Below are positions 1-9,500 of a stretch of 25,713 nt of DNA, in pieces. Source of the stretch: Chara braunii (Eukaryota; Streptophyta; Charophyceae; Charales; Characeae). Under the pieces are notes generated by a model. It saw only the letters and a list, made by a program, of their open reading frames with translations, was not told the origin of the DNA and made no database searches. Positions within the stretch are counted from its first letter, which is position 1. Each line of letters starts with the position of its first letter. The stretch spans positions 1,281,295 through 1,307,007 of the forward strand of contig BFEA01000343.1 of NCBI GenBank assembly GCA_003427395.1. Reading direction: 5' to 3'. A program made the position numbers and the translations under genes.

Positions 1-43
<43 letters not shown>

Positions 44-104
44 GCTGGGACTGCCCGGAACCCTGCCCGGGGGTCATGCCCGGGCGCCCGGGAAAACAGC
101 CTAG
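1..104. repeat. T tract and GC-rich repeat end
   Basis: A pure T tract (1-41) is followed by a CCCGGG-rich stretch that finishes with AAAACAGCCTAG at 93-104. The same kind of GC-rich block ending in GCCTAG closes the repeat copies at 1562-1721 and 21925-22211. This is therefore probably the right-hand end of another member of that MITE-like family, cut by the window edge. No coding signal is seen. Confidence 0.45.
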
Positions 105-170
105 AAATTTTGTAGATTTCATTTGGTAAAGAATTACGATGTGACAGTGACCCTGAGGCAAAAGTCGTTC
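105..170 (+). repeat. Left part of a MITE-like repeat interrupted by a LINE
   Basis: The segment 125-170 (GGTAAAGAATTACGATGTGAC, then CCTGAGGCAAAAGTCGTTC) matches 22031-22070 of the complete MITE at 21925-22211. There the match runs on directly into TTCAGTTTAT. Here the match stops at 170, where a T tract starts, and resumes at 1562 with GTTCAGTTTATC. The two halves are therefore one repeat copy split by an insertion. The expected left terminal repeat is not seen in front of 105. Confidence 0.5.
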
Positions 171-1561
171 TTTTTTTTTTTTTTTTTTTTTTTGAAAAGG
201 CAAAACCCCATCTATTCTGGCAATTTCTGGGGGGCATCAGCCCGGTTGCTCATCACCGGCAAGCGAAGAGTACACGAGAGGCAGTTAGAAAGAAGAAGAA
301 AAAATAGACCAGATGAGAATCAGATACAGCCACCCTTGCAGCTCTAGTCGCTTACACAAGAGCAGGGTTGCTTGAGCCGCCTTCCCCCCGAAACATGACT
401 CATTTGCAGGGTGCACTTGCTGGCCAGGAAGCTTACTGGTAGCACTCAGACACACAGCATGTGGATCCTGTAGATGGTGGGGCGCGGGGGAGAGCCGCTT
501 GGCAGCCTCACCAGCTGGTCAATGTCCAAACTCTAGCTGAATGTCCATTTCTCAGCCATTGTCCCTACCTTCTACTCAACATTACTATCTCACTATTCCC
601 TTGTCATTTGCTTGATATCCAGATACTTTGCCTACTGCCTACCTTGCTACTACAAACTACAGTATATTGTATGCCTCGTGCTTAGCCTCACATTACGTGC
701 CCGTTCCCTACCTCGAGCTATTCCCCTAATACTCACAAGCTCCCCTGGTTCCTTACAGTCTGTGTATAGCACCCCGGCTTTTTCGTTGCAACTTTGTCTC
801 CCTTCCCTCCCGCCCTCTCCCCACGCATACTTGTACACGCACCCCTACTTTCTTCCTATCCTAACCTCATCCCTTTCTCTGTATACCTACCCTACAACTT
901 ATTCCATCCTGTCCTCGTCCATTCCCACTAACTTCCAAACCTCTATGTTACACAATGGTCTCCGTTTGACATGTTCGTCGCAGCAACAGAGGCCCAAATG
1001 AAATTCGGCCCAACTGGTGGTCTGGCACCAGCAGCTGTGGATAAGGGTTCCATCTCCTCCAAAAGCGGTCCTTTCCTTCTCCTGCTCGGTCACAGCGATG
1101 GAAGTCTGCCTGAATGGCCACTCAAATATTTTCCATCGCTTGTCCCTGGTATCCCTGCAGGGTGGGGGCTGTACCCTGTCTGCATCGCTCGTTTCCCAGG
1201 GTCCAGATGTTCCATATTAGTTCCATTGCCAGCTGATTCTCCGGTTGCAATCTGTTGGCCCTCATCAGGGCTCCCAGGAGAATGAGCGCCTTGTCTGTTT
1301 CTGCAACTTCCAACGGGGTGTGCTCCGCTATTTGCGCCCACCACATCCAGAAGGCCTGGATTACCGGGCATTGCACAAACAGGTGGGGTATGGTCTCCAC
1401 CTGTCCACATCCTGTCGTGCATTGTTGCTCCTCGTGGCAACTTCTGAGTGCCAGCCATTGTGCTGTCGGAATGGCCAGATGATAGATTTGCCATAGCAAG
1501 CCAGCCTGTTTCTGATCCGGTAACGCCGCCATGAGAGCACATTGCACATTCCACTTACGCT
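171..1561 (-). mobile_element. 5'-truncated LINE (non-LTR retrotransposon), minus strand
   Basis: Read on the minus strand, this segment has a zf-RVT-like C-terminal coding remnant (1547 down to 1122), then about 930 bp of possible 3' UTR, ending in a poly(A) tail (the T tract at 171-193 on the plus strand). It lies exactly between two parts of a MITE-like repeat (105-170 and 1562-1721), as an insertion would. The flanks GTCGTTC (164-170) and GCTGTTC (1559-1565) are similar and could be a decayed target-site duplication. The reverse transcriptase and endonuclease parts are absent, as expected of a 5'-truncated copy. The 360-960 part is strongly pyrimidine-rich on the plus strand. The exact 5' end is uncertain. 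Confidence 0.55.
1122..1547 (-). pseudogene. LINE reverse-transcriptase C-terminal zf-RVT-like fragment
   Basis: This is an open stretch of about 141 codons on the minus strand. It contains a Cys/His cluster: CHEEQQCTTGC, then VETIPHLFVQCP, then QAFWMWW. That arrangement (C-x(n)-C, E-T-x-x-H-L-F-x-x-C-P, then a W-rich segment) is the pattern of the zf-RVT zinc-binding domain at the C-terminus of plant-type LINE ORF2 proteins. Further on, LIWNIWTLGNERCRQG resembles the usual W-x-x-R-N end of that domain. The palm and finger domains of the RT are missing, and the upstream side meets a T/A-rich repeat at about 1560. It is therefore a fragment with no expected enzymatic activity. The call rests on motif recognition only. 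Confidence 0.6.
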
Positions 1562-1721
1562 GTTCAGTTTATCTTTCTGAATAACAGTGTTCTTTTTTTT
1601 TTCTTTTCTTTTCTTTTTTCTTTTTTTTTCTTTTTTTTGGTTGCTGGGCCCTTCCTTGGTTTTGCACGGCTGGGCCACCCGGGAAAACAAGGTGATCCGG
1701 GCGGCTCGGCTGATAGCCTAG
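1562..1721 (+). repeat. Right part of the LINE-interrupted MITE-like repeat
   Basis: GTTCAGTTTATCTTTCTGAATAACA is followed by a T-rich stretch, then a GC-rich end (GGCTGGGCC, CACCCGGGAAAAC, TCCGGGCGGC) finishing in TGATAGCCTAG at 1711-1721. The order and wording match 22065-22211 of the complete copy, which ends TGGTAGCCTAG. The segment continues the repeat broken at 170. Confidence 0.55.
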
Positions 1722-1880
1722 GTTGTTCTATGATTTATGGATTTACAGGACGTAGCAAGTTACCAATTTGAATTACCCACAATTTTGGCTGGTTATGAAG
1801 TGACTTTTTTGGGACTCAATTGAGTGGTATATATATTATATTTTGAATTTTTCATGGGAGTTTTATTTATTGCTGTAGCC
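1722..1880. other. AT-rich flank, nothing recognised
   Basis: This short AT-rich stretch lies between the MITE end and the outer LTR element. It holds no ORF, repeat match or signal that I can support. It should have been contiguous with the sequence after 21145 before the outer element inserted. Confidence 0.5.
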
Positions 1881-1884
1881 TTTA
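1881..1884. repeat. Left target-site duplication (TTTA) of the outer element
   Basis: TTTA lies directly outside the TG of the left LTR end and recurs as TTTA at 21142-21145, directly outside the CA of the right LTR end. Four bases is within the usual 4-6 bp range for LTR retrotransposons. A chance match of four bases is about 1 in 256. Confidence 0.55.
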
Positions 1885-2852
1885 TGCAAGGAAAATGAAC
1901 GGTAGCGAAATGACAGAAATCCAGAGTGCAAAATCACATTGAAAGCCAGCAAGTCCAATGCTGTCCAGAAAGCAGAAATGCACTGATATTCCACCAACGG
2001 AGAACCAAAGCACTGAATCCGAATGCCAGAGTCCTTTCTCCTACTTGACGCTCAGCACCCAGAGCACAATCACACAGCCACTATCAGCCTACGAATTGAC
2101 AAAGCATCCTGTTGACGTCAGCAGCAACAACCGAAGTACATGAAGATGTCGACCTTGTAGGCCATCGCCAAGAAAGACCAGGCACGTTCCCTCACATCAT
2201 TAACGTCATCTCTCTCTCTCTCTCACCCTTGACTTGTCTACCCATGTCTTCATTCCCATACACGAAGACCACCACCACCTCCACTGGCTATCCAAACCAA
2301 GCCCTGGTTTTGCTGTCTGGCTGGGCCACATGTGTTTCCAGTAGCTTCCATTTGGGCCAAAGTGTCTGTGCCCAGACCCATTCAGACAGCGGCCTGGGAC
2401 CGAATTGGTTAGGCCTGCCCAAGCACCCCGGAGTAAACGTGAGGTTCTCCCTGCTTCGCCTGTGCTGCTGAAAGAGCCTAGAAGGCTCACAAATTATTTC
2501 TGATTCTCACGAGTACGAGGATGTAACCAACTGGCGCATGGTAACTGTCTGGCGCCCACCAAACTTTGCCAAAATTGACGAACTCAGGCCATATTGAAAT
2601 TCAAGGGCCCGCCTTCACTTAAGGCAGGCTCATGCTTGCTGAAAGGGCCCCACAGGGGCATGCCGAGGAGCTAACTCGTAACAAGGCCTCGTCGAAGATC
2701 CTTGCCCACATAGGGGTTCCAACAGGCTCTGCTTGGGCCCCTCAGCCTGATCTCATAGGCCTATAAACAGGCATTGGCACATATTTGCAGGCCCACCTTC
2801 ACTTAGGGCGACTGTGGCCTTTCAGACACCGCTGAGGGACTAAATCCTCACA
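1885..2852 (-). repeat. 3' LTR of the outer element
   Basis: This LTR of about 968 bp aligns along most of its length with 19886-21141. Shared blocks include the AAGGAAAATGAAC end, the block around GCACTGATATTCCACCAA, the clustered CCGCCTTCACTT motifs and the TTTCAGACAC...GAGGGACTAAATCCTC end. Compared with the right copy it lacks about 195 bp after 2308 and has a much shorter TC run (2211-2224, against 20244-20315). In the first 130 bp I count roughly 5% substitutions. The termini are TG...CA. Confidence 0.75.
2206..2471. other. Open frames within the LTR, not genes
   Basis: Short open frames occur on both strands here, but the segment is shared with the other LTR copy at about 20240-20760, where the frames are broken by a 195-bp indel and by TC-run length changes. 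I treat them as non-coding LTR sequence. Confidence 0.5.
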
Positions 2853-2854
2853 TA

Positions 2855-2867
2855 CCTTCCCCCTTAG
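2855..2867 (-). promoter_or_regulatory. Polypurine tract of the outer element
   Basis: Read on the minus strand, CTAAGGGGGAAGG abuts, through TA, the TGTGAGGATT start of the left LTR. A purine run directly upstream of the 3' LTR is the plus-strand primer for reverse transcription. Its location supports the minus-strand orientation given by the PBS at the other end. Confidence 0.65.
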
Positions 2868-5058
2868 CTTCAAAATTCTCGTGAGAAAGCCTTTTGTTCA
2901 CTCCATCAGTTACTCAGCTCAGAGTTGCTAACTTGTTGAGAATCGTTGATGTAATTGCAAGCCTTCTCCCTGGTTTGAACTTTGGAATATACAGCATCAC
3001 AGCTTCAGAGCTTGTCGTTGGTGTCTTCAGCCATGGTTAGGGGCAGCATGCATCTTCTTTAGGGAGGTACTCAGACTCAGAGACAGTTGTAAAACATAGA
3101 TGGCAGGATAGATGATTAGGTGATTAGTGATCTGGACATCACAGGAAAGAGTATGAATCGTTTGACGACTCCATCCACGACCTCAAGATGTTCTTCCAAA
3201 GACTTCAGGCATCCCTCTAAGACAGAATATTGGCAGATGTTGCAGAGTGAATGGATTCACACTGCAAGCTTTCCCAGTCCCGGTTACAGGGTCCTACATC
3301 ATTCCAGTCCCAGGCTCCCGTCGATTAGAATCTTAGGGCCTGTAGGATCAGGCGTCGCAGGCCGGTTGGCTACAGTACCGTACCGTACCTGTAGGAGCAT
3401 GTCAAGTCCCCAAAAAGTACAATTTTGCAGCAGCCTCACAAGAAAGTTGGGAACTTTCCCAAAATAGCATTTTGGCAAGGCAGAGGCCGAAGGAGGCCAG
3501 TACCGATTGAAGCAGGAACGAAACAGTCCACTGCAACTATATATCTTGGACTACAGTGCCAAAAGGGTCACTTGTTCATTTCGCAGAATTGTGGAAGCGT
3601 TGCGAGTGCTTGTGCGATCAAGCGACCTGGACGAAGAAGGAGCACAAGGGGGGAGAAGTGCGCAGTGCCTGGCTGCTACAGTCAGCCATAGCCAGGCGAG
3701 AGGGGAGAGGTTCCCCGGTGGCCATAGCCACCCAGGATCAGTAAGGCACACCGTAGTAGCATTCAGGGTAGATCTAGGACGTCGAGAGAGGAACAGTCAG
3801 TGAGGAACAGTGAGGGAGGAACAGTGCAAGAGAGAGAGAGAAAGAGACTATCGAGAGAGACAGGGAAAGAAAGAAAGAGAGAAGAGAAGCAGCCAAGGGA
3901 GGAGGAAGTTGGTTACATACCTGAGGCTTGTCGCAGCGGTTCAAACCGCTTATTCTCAAACTTTTCCAATTGTATATTATTGCACCTTGAGTGGAACTTC
4001 GAATTTGCACTGTTCATGGACATCACTCCAGCTTGTGTGAACTTCATCTGATTGCTCTCAATTTGCATGTTATATTCTAAGATTGAATAAGCTCGAACTC
4101 GGACTCGGCTGCATGTCCACTTGGAGACAAGCAGACACCTACCCCTTTGACAACTTCAACTCCTGCCCCCAATCGTTCAGCAGTTGCGATTCCTACATGT
4201 TATTCTGTTGGGGAAGTCAATTCCACTTGCAGGCCAGCTCCAGCTTCAGCAGGTCATTGTTTTGCCATTTGTAATACACCATGTGAAAAGCCCGCTATCT
4301 CTACGACGCAGGATTACAATGCTTAGGGATCTGCACCTCGTAGGAAAGACCATCTTTGACATTCTCCGTTGTATCTAGGACTACCCAATAATCAGAATAT
4401 AGTATTGTTAGAGATGTTAGTCTTCCTTTCAAGTGCGGAAAACAGCACTCAGACTCATTCTACTACATGAAGTGTGAACTGTGGACTGTACTTGTTCCCA
4501 TAAACAAATTGAAAACTTACTGTAGTTGTTTGTCGGTACCCTCTAAGCTGCCAGACGCCGTTGTTGATCGGTTTTCGAGTATGAGAAATTCGGTTGTTGG
4601 TCTACGTTTTCAACCAACTATCCATCTGTTTCACATCAGGATAGTTTCCTGAAGGCCATTTGCAGTTGGCGACATATCTGTCCACTCAGTTTCTTCCACC
4701 TTCCCTGGAGAAGGGATCATCTCTAGTACTAACGGTCTTTGTGCAGTCCAGCAAAAAACGCGTTCCCAGGATTTTGTCCGTAAATGACCGAGTCCCCGTG
4801 GTCTGAGAGATGGCGACTCTCCTAGCATACTTTGAGAACAAGTCCTCTATGTAAACATACTGCTCTTGTCAACTCTCTGGTTTCAAATATATTTGATGCA
4901 CGGATCAGATTAAACAAGGAAGGACTTTAACTTACGTAGCGAACTTTGGAAACCCATGGAGTAGGTTCACTGAAAATTTTCCATTCCTGACGCATGCTGC
5001 CACATCACATTATCTTTCTAAAACTAAGCTATTCTCAGTCATTTACTATAGGATACTC
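2868..5058. other. Outer-element internal region, no recognisable gene
   Basis: About 2.2 kb has only short overlapping frames on both strands and no retroelement motif. A GA-rich stretch occupies about 3826-3905 (GAGAGA and GAAAGA runs). Otherwise the sequence is of mixed composition. By position it is the 3' part of the outer element's internal region, where an autonomous element would keep RT, RNase H and integrase. None of their motifs (YxDD, D-D35-E, H2C2) is visible in any frame that I could read. Confidence 0.5.
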
Positions 5059-5066
5059 CTATAATT
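5059..5066. repeat. Left target-site duplication of the TIR element
   Basis: CTATAATT precedes the left terminal inverted repeat. CTATAAAT follows the right terminal repeat at 7119-7126, so 7 of 8 bases match. An 8-bp duplication is typical of hAT and P superfamilies. Confidence 0.5.
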
Positions 5067-5596
5067 CATACATGTGGCACATCAACAAGCGCTGCAGCGC
5101 GCGCATGCGCCACACCACACAGCACGTACGATGCGCGTGCATGCCATGCGCGCACGCCAAATTCCAGGGGTCCACAAAAAAACGAAAGTTTGGGGGGGTG
5201 GGGGTGGGGGGTTGTAGGCCCGGGAGGGACTTTGCGCTGCCAGTTACAAAAAAAAAATAAAAAAAATTGAGGCCGTGAAGGGCCCCACAAAAAAAAAAGA
5301 GCGGGGAGATTCTAGTAGTTCGGTTTTGAACTACTCAGACCTACCCCACGCTGGCCCCCAGCCTGGTAGTCGAACCCCATGCCCCAGCAGCACGCACTCC
5401 TTCACGACCGCCGTGTGTCACCTTCACCTCAGTCGTCGTCGTTTTCTCGTGTGCCTTACAGCGTGAAGCAGCCCCCCACTTCGTCGTTCATCCATATCCT
5501 ACGCAACTTCGAACAGTAGCACGAAGGAGCCGAGGGTCACAGCAGCAGGAGGAGGCGAAGGAAGCAGCGTCCATATCCAGGGTTACCACCAGCACC

Positions 5597-5631
<35 letters not shown>

Positions 5632-7118
5632 TGGAAACTGTGCAGCTCCTCCTCCTCCCCGTTTCTCCCTCGTCATCGTTCTTCTCCACCTCCCCCTTCC
5701 TCCCTCCTTTCCCATAGGTCTCCTCCTCCCTCACTTATCATAGTGCTCCTCCCTCCTCATCATCGGTGCTGTCCTCCCTCCGCCCTCCTCCATCATCGGT
5801 GCCGTCCTCCCTCCTCCCTCCTCCCTCAGCCGTTCTCCCTTCTCCCTCCTCCCTCGTTATCGGTGTGCTCCTCCCTCCTCCATTACCTCCCTCGTCATCG
5901 TTATCCTTCTCTTCATTCCTCCTTTGCCATTTTGCTCTTCCTCCCTCACTTATCAGAGTGCTCCTCCACCCCCGCTCCTCGTCCCTCCTCCCTCGTCTCC
6001 CCTACTCCCTCCCTCCTCCATCGTCTTTCCCCCATCTCTCCCCATTGTTCTCCTCCTCCTCAATCCTCCCTCGTCATCGATCTCCTTCTCCCTCCGCCAT
6101 TGTCCTTCCCTCCCTCCTTCATCATCGGTGTTGTCCTCCCTCCTCCATCCTCCCTCCACCCTTCTCCCTTCCGCATCCTCCCTCGTTATCGGTGTGATCC
6201 CCCCTCCTCCATCCTCCCTCCGCCCTTCTCCCTTCCCCCTCCTCCCTCGTTATCGGTGTGCTCCTCCCTCCTCCATTCCCTCCCTCGTCATCGTTATCCT
6301 TCTCTTCCTCCCTCCTTCGCCATATTGCTCTTCCTCCCTCGCTTATCAGAGTGCTCCTCCACCCCCGCCCCTCGTTCCTCCTCCCTTGTCTCTCCTACTC
6401 CATCCCTCCTCCATCATCTTTCCCCCATCCCTCCCCATCGTTCTCCTCCTTCTCAAGCCTCCCTCGTCATCGATCTCCTCCTCCCTCTGTCGTTGTCCTC
6501 CCCTCCCTCCTTCATCATCGGTGTCATCCTCCCTCCTCCCTCCTCCCTTCTCCCTTCCCCCTCCTCCCTCGTTATCGGTGTGATCCTCCATCCTCCCTCC
6601 GCCCTTCTCCCGTCCCCCTCCTCCCTCATTATAGGTGTGCTCCTCCCTCGCCATTGTTATCCTTCTCTTCCTCCCTCGCTTGTCATAGTGCTCCTCCACC
6701 CCCGCCCCTCGTCCCTCGTCCCTCCTCCCTCGTCTCTCCTACTCCATCCCTCCTCCATTGTCTTTCTGCAATTCTTTTTTCGAAGTCTGATTAGCAGGAA
6801 AGAACCTCCCCATCATTCTCCCCCTCCTCAATCCTCCCTCACCATCGATCTCCTCCTCCCTCCGTCGTTGTCCTCCCCCTCCCTCCATCATCGGTGCCGT
6901 CCTCCCTCCTCCATCCTTCCTCCGCACAAAGAATAAAAAATCGTTGCACGCACCATGTGCGCAAATGCGCGTGCCCCACACACACCCCAACGCACCGGCG
7001 CACTGCGCATCGAAGTGGCGCGCAGAGCACCGCGCATCAGTGTGCGCATGGTGGGGGGGCCTGCGGCGCATCGCCCACCGCACCGCATCGCGCAGCACAT
7101 AGATGTGCCACAAGTATG
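5067..7118. mobile_element. TIR (DNA-transposon-like) non-autonomous element, 2.05 kb
   Basis: The ends are inverted repeats of 17 bp with one mismatch: CATACATGTGGCACATC (5067-5083) and the reverse complement of CATACTTGTGGCACATC (7102-7118). Looser inverted similarity continues for about 20 bp. An 8-bp near-duplication (CTATAATT / CTATAAAT) flanks it. Both subterminal regions are packed with GCGCATGCGC-type and TGCGC motifs (5090-5160 and 6950-7100), as expected of transposase-binding arrays. The middle holds A-rich and G-rich runs (5177-5300) and a CT-rich minisatellite (about 5590-6935). No transposase frame is seen, so this would be a non-autonomous element. The superfamily is unknown; the TSD length suggests hAT-like. 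Confidence 0.6.
5590..6935. repeat. CT-rich minisatellite with higher-order repeat
   Basis: Almost every base is C or T, built from CCTCCCTC-type words with recurrent spacers such as TCGTTATCGGTGTGCTCC and TCGTCATCGATCTCC. A higher-order unit repeats: the spacer at 5854 recurs at 6247, 393 bp later, with the same order of spacers following it. A third partial, degraded unit starts near 6626 (379 bp on). Because 393 is a multiple of three, a 397-codon frame stays open over 5743-6936. Its product would be only Pro, Ser, Leu and His repeats and I do not regard it as a gene. The segment lies inside the TIR element. Confidence 0.8.
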
Positions 7119-7126
7119 CTATAAAT
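7119..7126. repeat. Right target-site duplication of the TIR element
   Basis: CTATAAAT follows the right terminal inverted repeat and matches the left flank CTATAATT at 7 of 8 positions. Confidence 0.5.
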
Positions 7127-7859
7127 TCATGTTATTATTTTTTATATTCTCTTATTTTTAAATCCTCGGTCTCTACGTCCCTTTTTCTTTCTCTTATATA
7201 CCTGAAGATTTGTAGGGAGACGCATGTGGCCCTATCCATCCCTTCTTCCCTAGCTTTGTGAGTCGCTGTCCAGCATCATAGGCGGTATGCTATAGGTCTA
7301 TCCCATAGTAGAAGGAATGGTCCCTATCTCTTGGGCAGCCTCCTTGCTTACAACTCCTGATGGCTCCTAAGAAGGTTTGGGCACTTAGTAACACTTATTT
7401 TCTTACTCTAAAGAGTTTTGGGGGGCCTGCCCCTCCAAGGTTTAAAGACTAGCTATAGTTCCCACTGTGATTGCCCCCGTCCAATTAGGAACATTGCAAC
7501 CCCGAAGTGGTACATAATAGGAAGCTTGTCACTTCCCGGCGGCTAGGCTATTGTCTTTAGTTGCCTTCCCCCATAGGAGGAAACACCGGCTACATCTGTT
7601 ATGTAGCCCTGACACACTAATGCTTTTCTATTAGCTAAGCTAGATACTACAGATCGCCTTAGCCGCTCCACTTGGTCCCAAAGCACAGTCTTCTCACTCA
7701 ATCACGATTAGTGTAGTCTCAGGTAGAACCAATGTTTGCAAGTCCTGCGTCCACCTACACTGTTGTCTACCAAATCCTTGGAACCTCTAACTTGGTCACC
7801 CAGGAAGCTAGCTGGTCTTATTCAGACTCCTCCCTCTCTATCTCCTCTATGCCTGTGGG
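7127..7859. other. Outer-element internal region, no recognisable gene
   Basis: There is no open frame of note on either strand, only scattered stops and no known motif. Positionally this belongs to the outer element's internal region. Confidence 0.4.
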
Positions 7860-8173
7860 GTGACTAAGGAGTCGGTAACCTTGGCCGTTGTTGAGATGGT
7901 AAGGGATTCCACCACCTCAACAAGAGCAAAAGCGACTACTACTTCTACAGGCTGGATGTGCTTCCCAAGGAAGTGCTCGCAGTGCTTCCCTGGGTTGAGG
8001 GTGCTTCACCCCTCTTCAGGCTGCATCCCCGTGGTGACCAATTGGACTGGACCCCTCGCCTTGGTTTGGCCATTCATGCCATACACTTTGCTGGTGCCCC
8101 TTACACGACAGTCTATCCACGCATCCCTGGCAAGATTCTTTCTCATATAGACAGAGTAGAATCTTCCCCTTGA
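7860..8173 (+). pseudogene. Decayed protein-like remnant, plus strand, function unknown
   Basis: Two overlapping plus-strand frames (7860-8150 and 7958-8173) cover this segment. The second reads smoothly as protein: LPKEVLAVLPWVEGASPLF, then DQLDWTPRLGLAIHAIHFAG and PYTTVYPRIPGKILSHIDRV. Its composition is mixed and globular, unlike the low-complexity frames elsewhere. The upstream part seems to continue in the other frame, so one or more frameshifts are likely. I do not recognise the family. The orientation is opposite to the outer element, so this is either an antisense gene or part of another nested insertion. A minus-strand frame (8016-8216) covers the same bases, so coding is not proven. 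Confidence 0.3.
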
Positions 8174-8388
8174 CTGCTAGACTGGATGCCTCCTCAGTGT
8201 ACCTACAAACGACCAATACTCCTCCCTCTGGTTTCAGGGCCGCCTACTCGCTCTGCCTATACCCCAGGATCGTTCTTCCGTCGGTCCCGGGGTGACTTCT
8301 TCCTCCTCCTATCATCCAAGCCCTCACTGGCGTGACTTAGCTTGGCCTCGTAGTCCAAGCCTTACCTATTTAGAAGAAGAAGAATCAT

Positions 8389-8571
8389 CTATAGCCTGGT
8401 TGGACAGCTTCCTACTTCAGTAGGTAAGCATCTGATGTGAGTAATGAAGTGAACAGGGTTATCGCACAGCGACCCCGGGAGCACAACTAGTTTCCCCTCA
8501 ATGTCGGTGAACATATGAGTAACCAGTCGTGCCTTACGGTGTTCTTGCCACATCTCTTCCCCTGACAACAA
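8389..8571 (-). pseudogene. Short protein-like remnant, minus strand, function unknown
   Basis: About 60 codons are open. They include SGEEMWQEHRKARLVTHMFT and KLVVLPGSLCDNPVHFITHI, which look like ordinary globular protein sequence. The frame ends at a stop at 8389. It lies on the same strand as the outer element, between that element's PBS and PPT, and could be part of a decayed gag-type gene along with 8891-9500. No family was recognised. Confidence 0.25.
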
Positions 8572-8890
8572 AGTTGATCAAGACACTTGGCTCTAGCCCA
8601 AAAGTCAAGATCACGGTTGTGTTCATCGCCCTGTGCCTACCCATCCAACTACCTTGCTACAGCAACGTTTTCTCCCTTCTCGAGACATGTGTTTTGTGGC
8701 TGTGAACCAACTACTTGTGCCTGCTTCACCGGTGACTGAACCGGTGGAACAGGTTACCTAACTTGTTGCACAAGCCGCTGGCCCAGCTGCCGCATTGTAG
8801 TTGCAATAGTTAATATGGGGACAAATGAAGCAGTTCCTAGAGTCTGCCACTACTACCTATTGATGAACCGCCTGCTGGAAATATGTCGTA

Positions 8891-9500
8891 CTAAGGTACA
8901 AAGAGACCTCTCATAGGCAGCAGGGACATGAACTCATCGGCCACCGCTGGAGGAACTACAACGGGTTGTGCAGGCCTCGCTTTGCAGTCGTAATCTAGTT
9001 TTGACCGACTGTCAATGTGGCCAGCATTCCCTACTAAACGGCATGTACTTCGGTCACAATGACTGCACCGAAGTCCCCGTATATTACGTGCTTCCACATT
9101 CACAGCTTCTACCCTGTTTAGTCCCGCTTCCCTCGCCTCTAGTCTAGGCTTTCTTCTTTTTCTAGCTCTATCTCGTCTATCCTTTACCTCCTGTATCTGA
9201 CGTTGTAACTCTGTGTGAAGGGCATCTGTTTCTCTAATCTCAATGTCCTCCACCGACAAGGGTTGTTGCTGGTGGTCCTACACGCCAACAGACGGACTAG
9301 TGAAAGGCCTTGATATACCCTGACTAACACCTAGCGAAGAGGCCTAGGAAGAGACCTATGACATTTCAGAAACGGTAGCCTTTGCTGCCTCGACCTTGGC
9401 TCTAACGTGCGCTGCTGCTACAGCTGCTAGTGCCATCACTGCATTGGCTGTTGCCACCTGTACCTTCTGTGAGACCCTACTCTCCTCAGCTGCTCTCCGT
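8891..9500 (-). pseudogene. Decayed gag-like coiled-coil remnant of the outer element
   Basis: From 9259 down to 8891 there is a 122-codon open frame rich in charged residues: a likely coiled coil (ELQRQIQEVKDRRDRARKRR) followed by a Cys/His-containing stretch (RCSHCDRSTC). The same frame continues upstream to about 9500 through at least three stops (one at 9278-9280), with an alanine/valine-rich helical segment (ATANAVMALAAVAAAHVRA). Such Ala/Glu/Arg coiled coils resemble N-terminal parts of algal gypsy Gag proteins. The first codon of the open part is TTG, so there is no good start. Strand and position, the first coding-like region downstream of the outer PBS once the nested element is removed, fit a gag remnant. 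The family match is inference. Confidence 0.3.

Noticed and set aside
899-1093. 64-codon minus-strand frame downstream of the LINE fragment
   Set aside because: Different frame from the zf-RVT part and no recognised motif; treated as LINE 3' UTR.
5743-6936. 397-codon open frame
   Set aside because: Pure CT-rich minisatellite; the product is low-complexity Pro/Ser/Leu and other frames are equally open.
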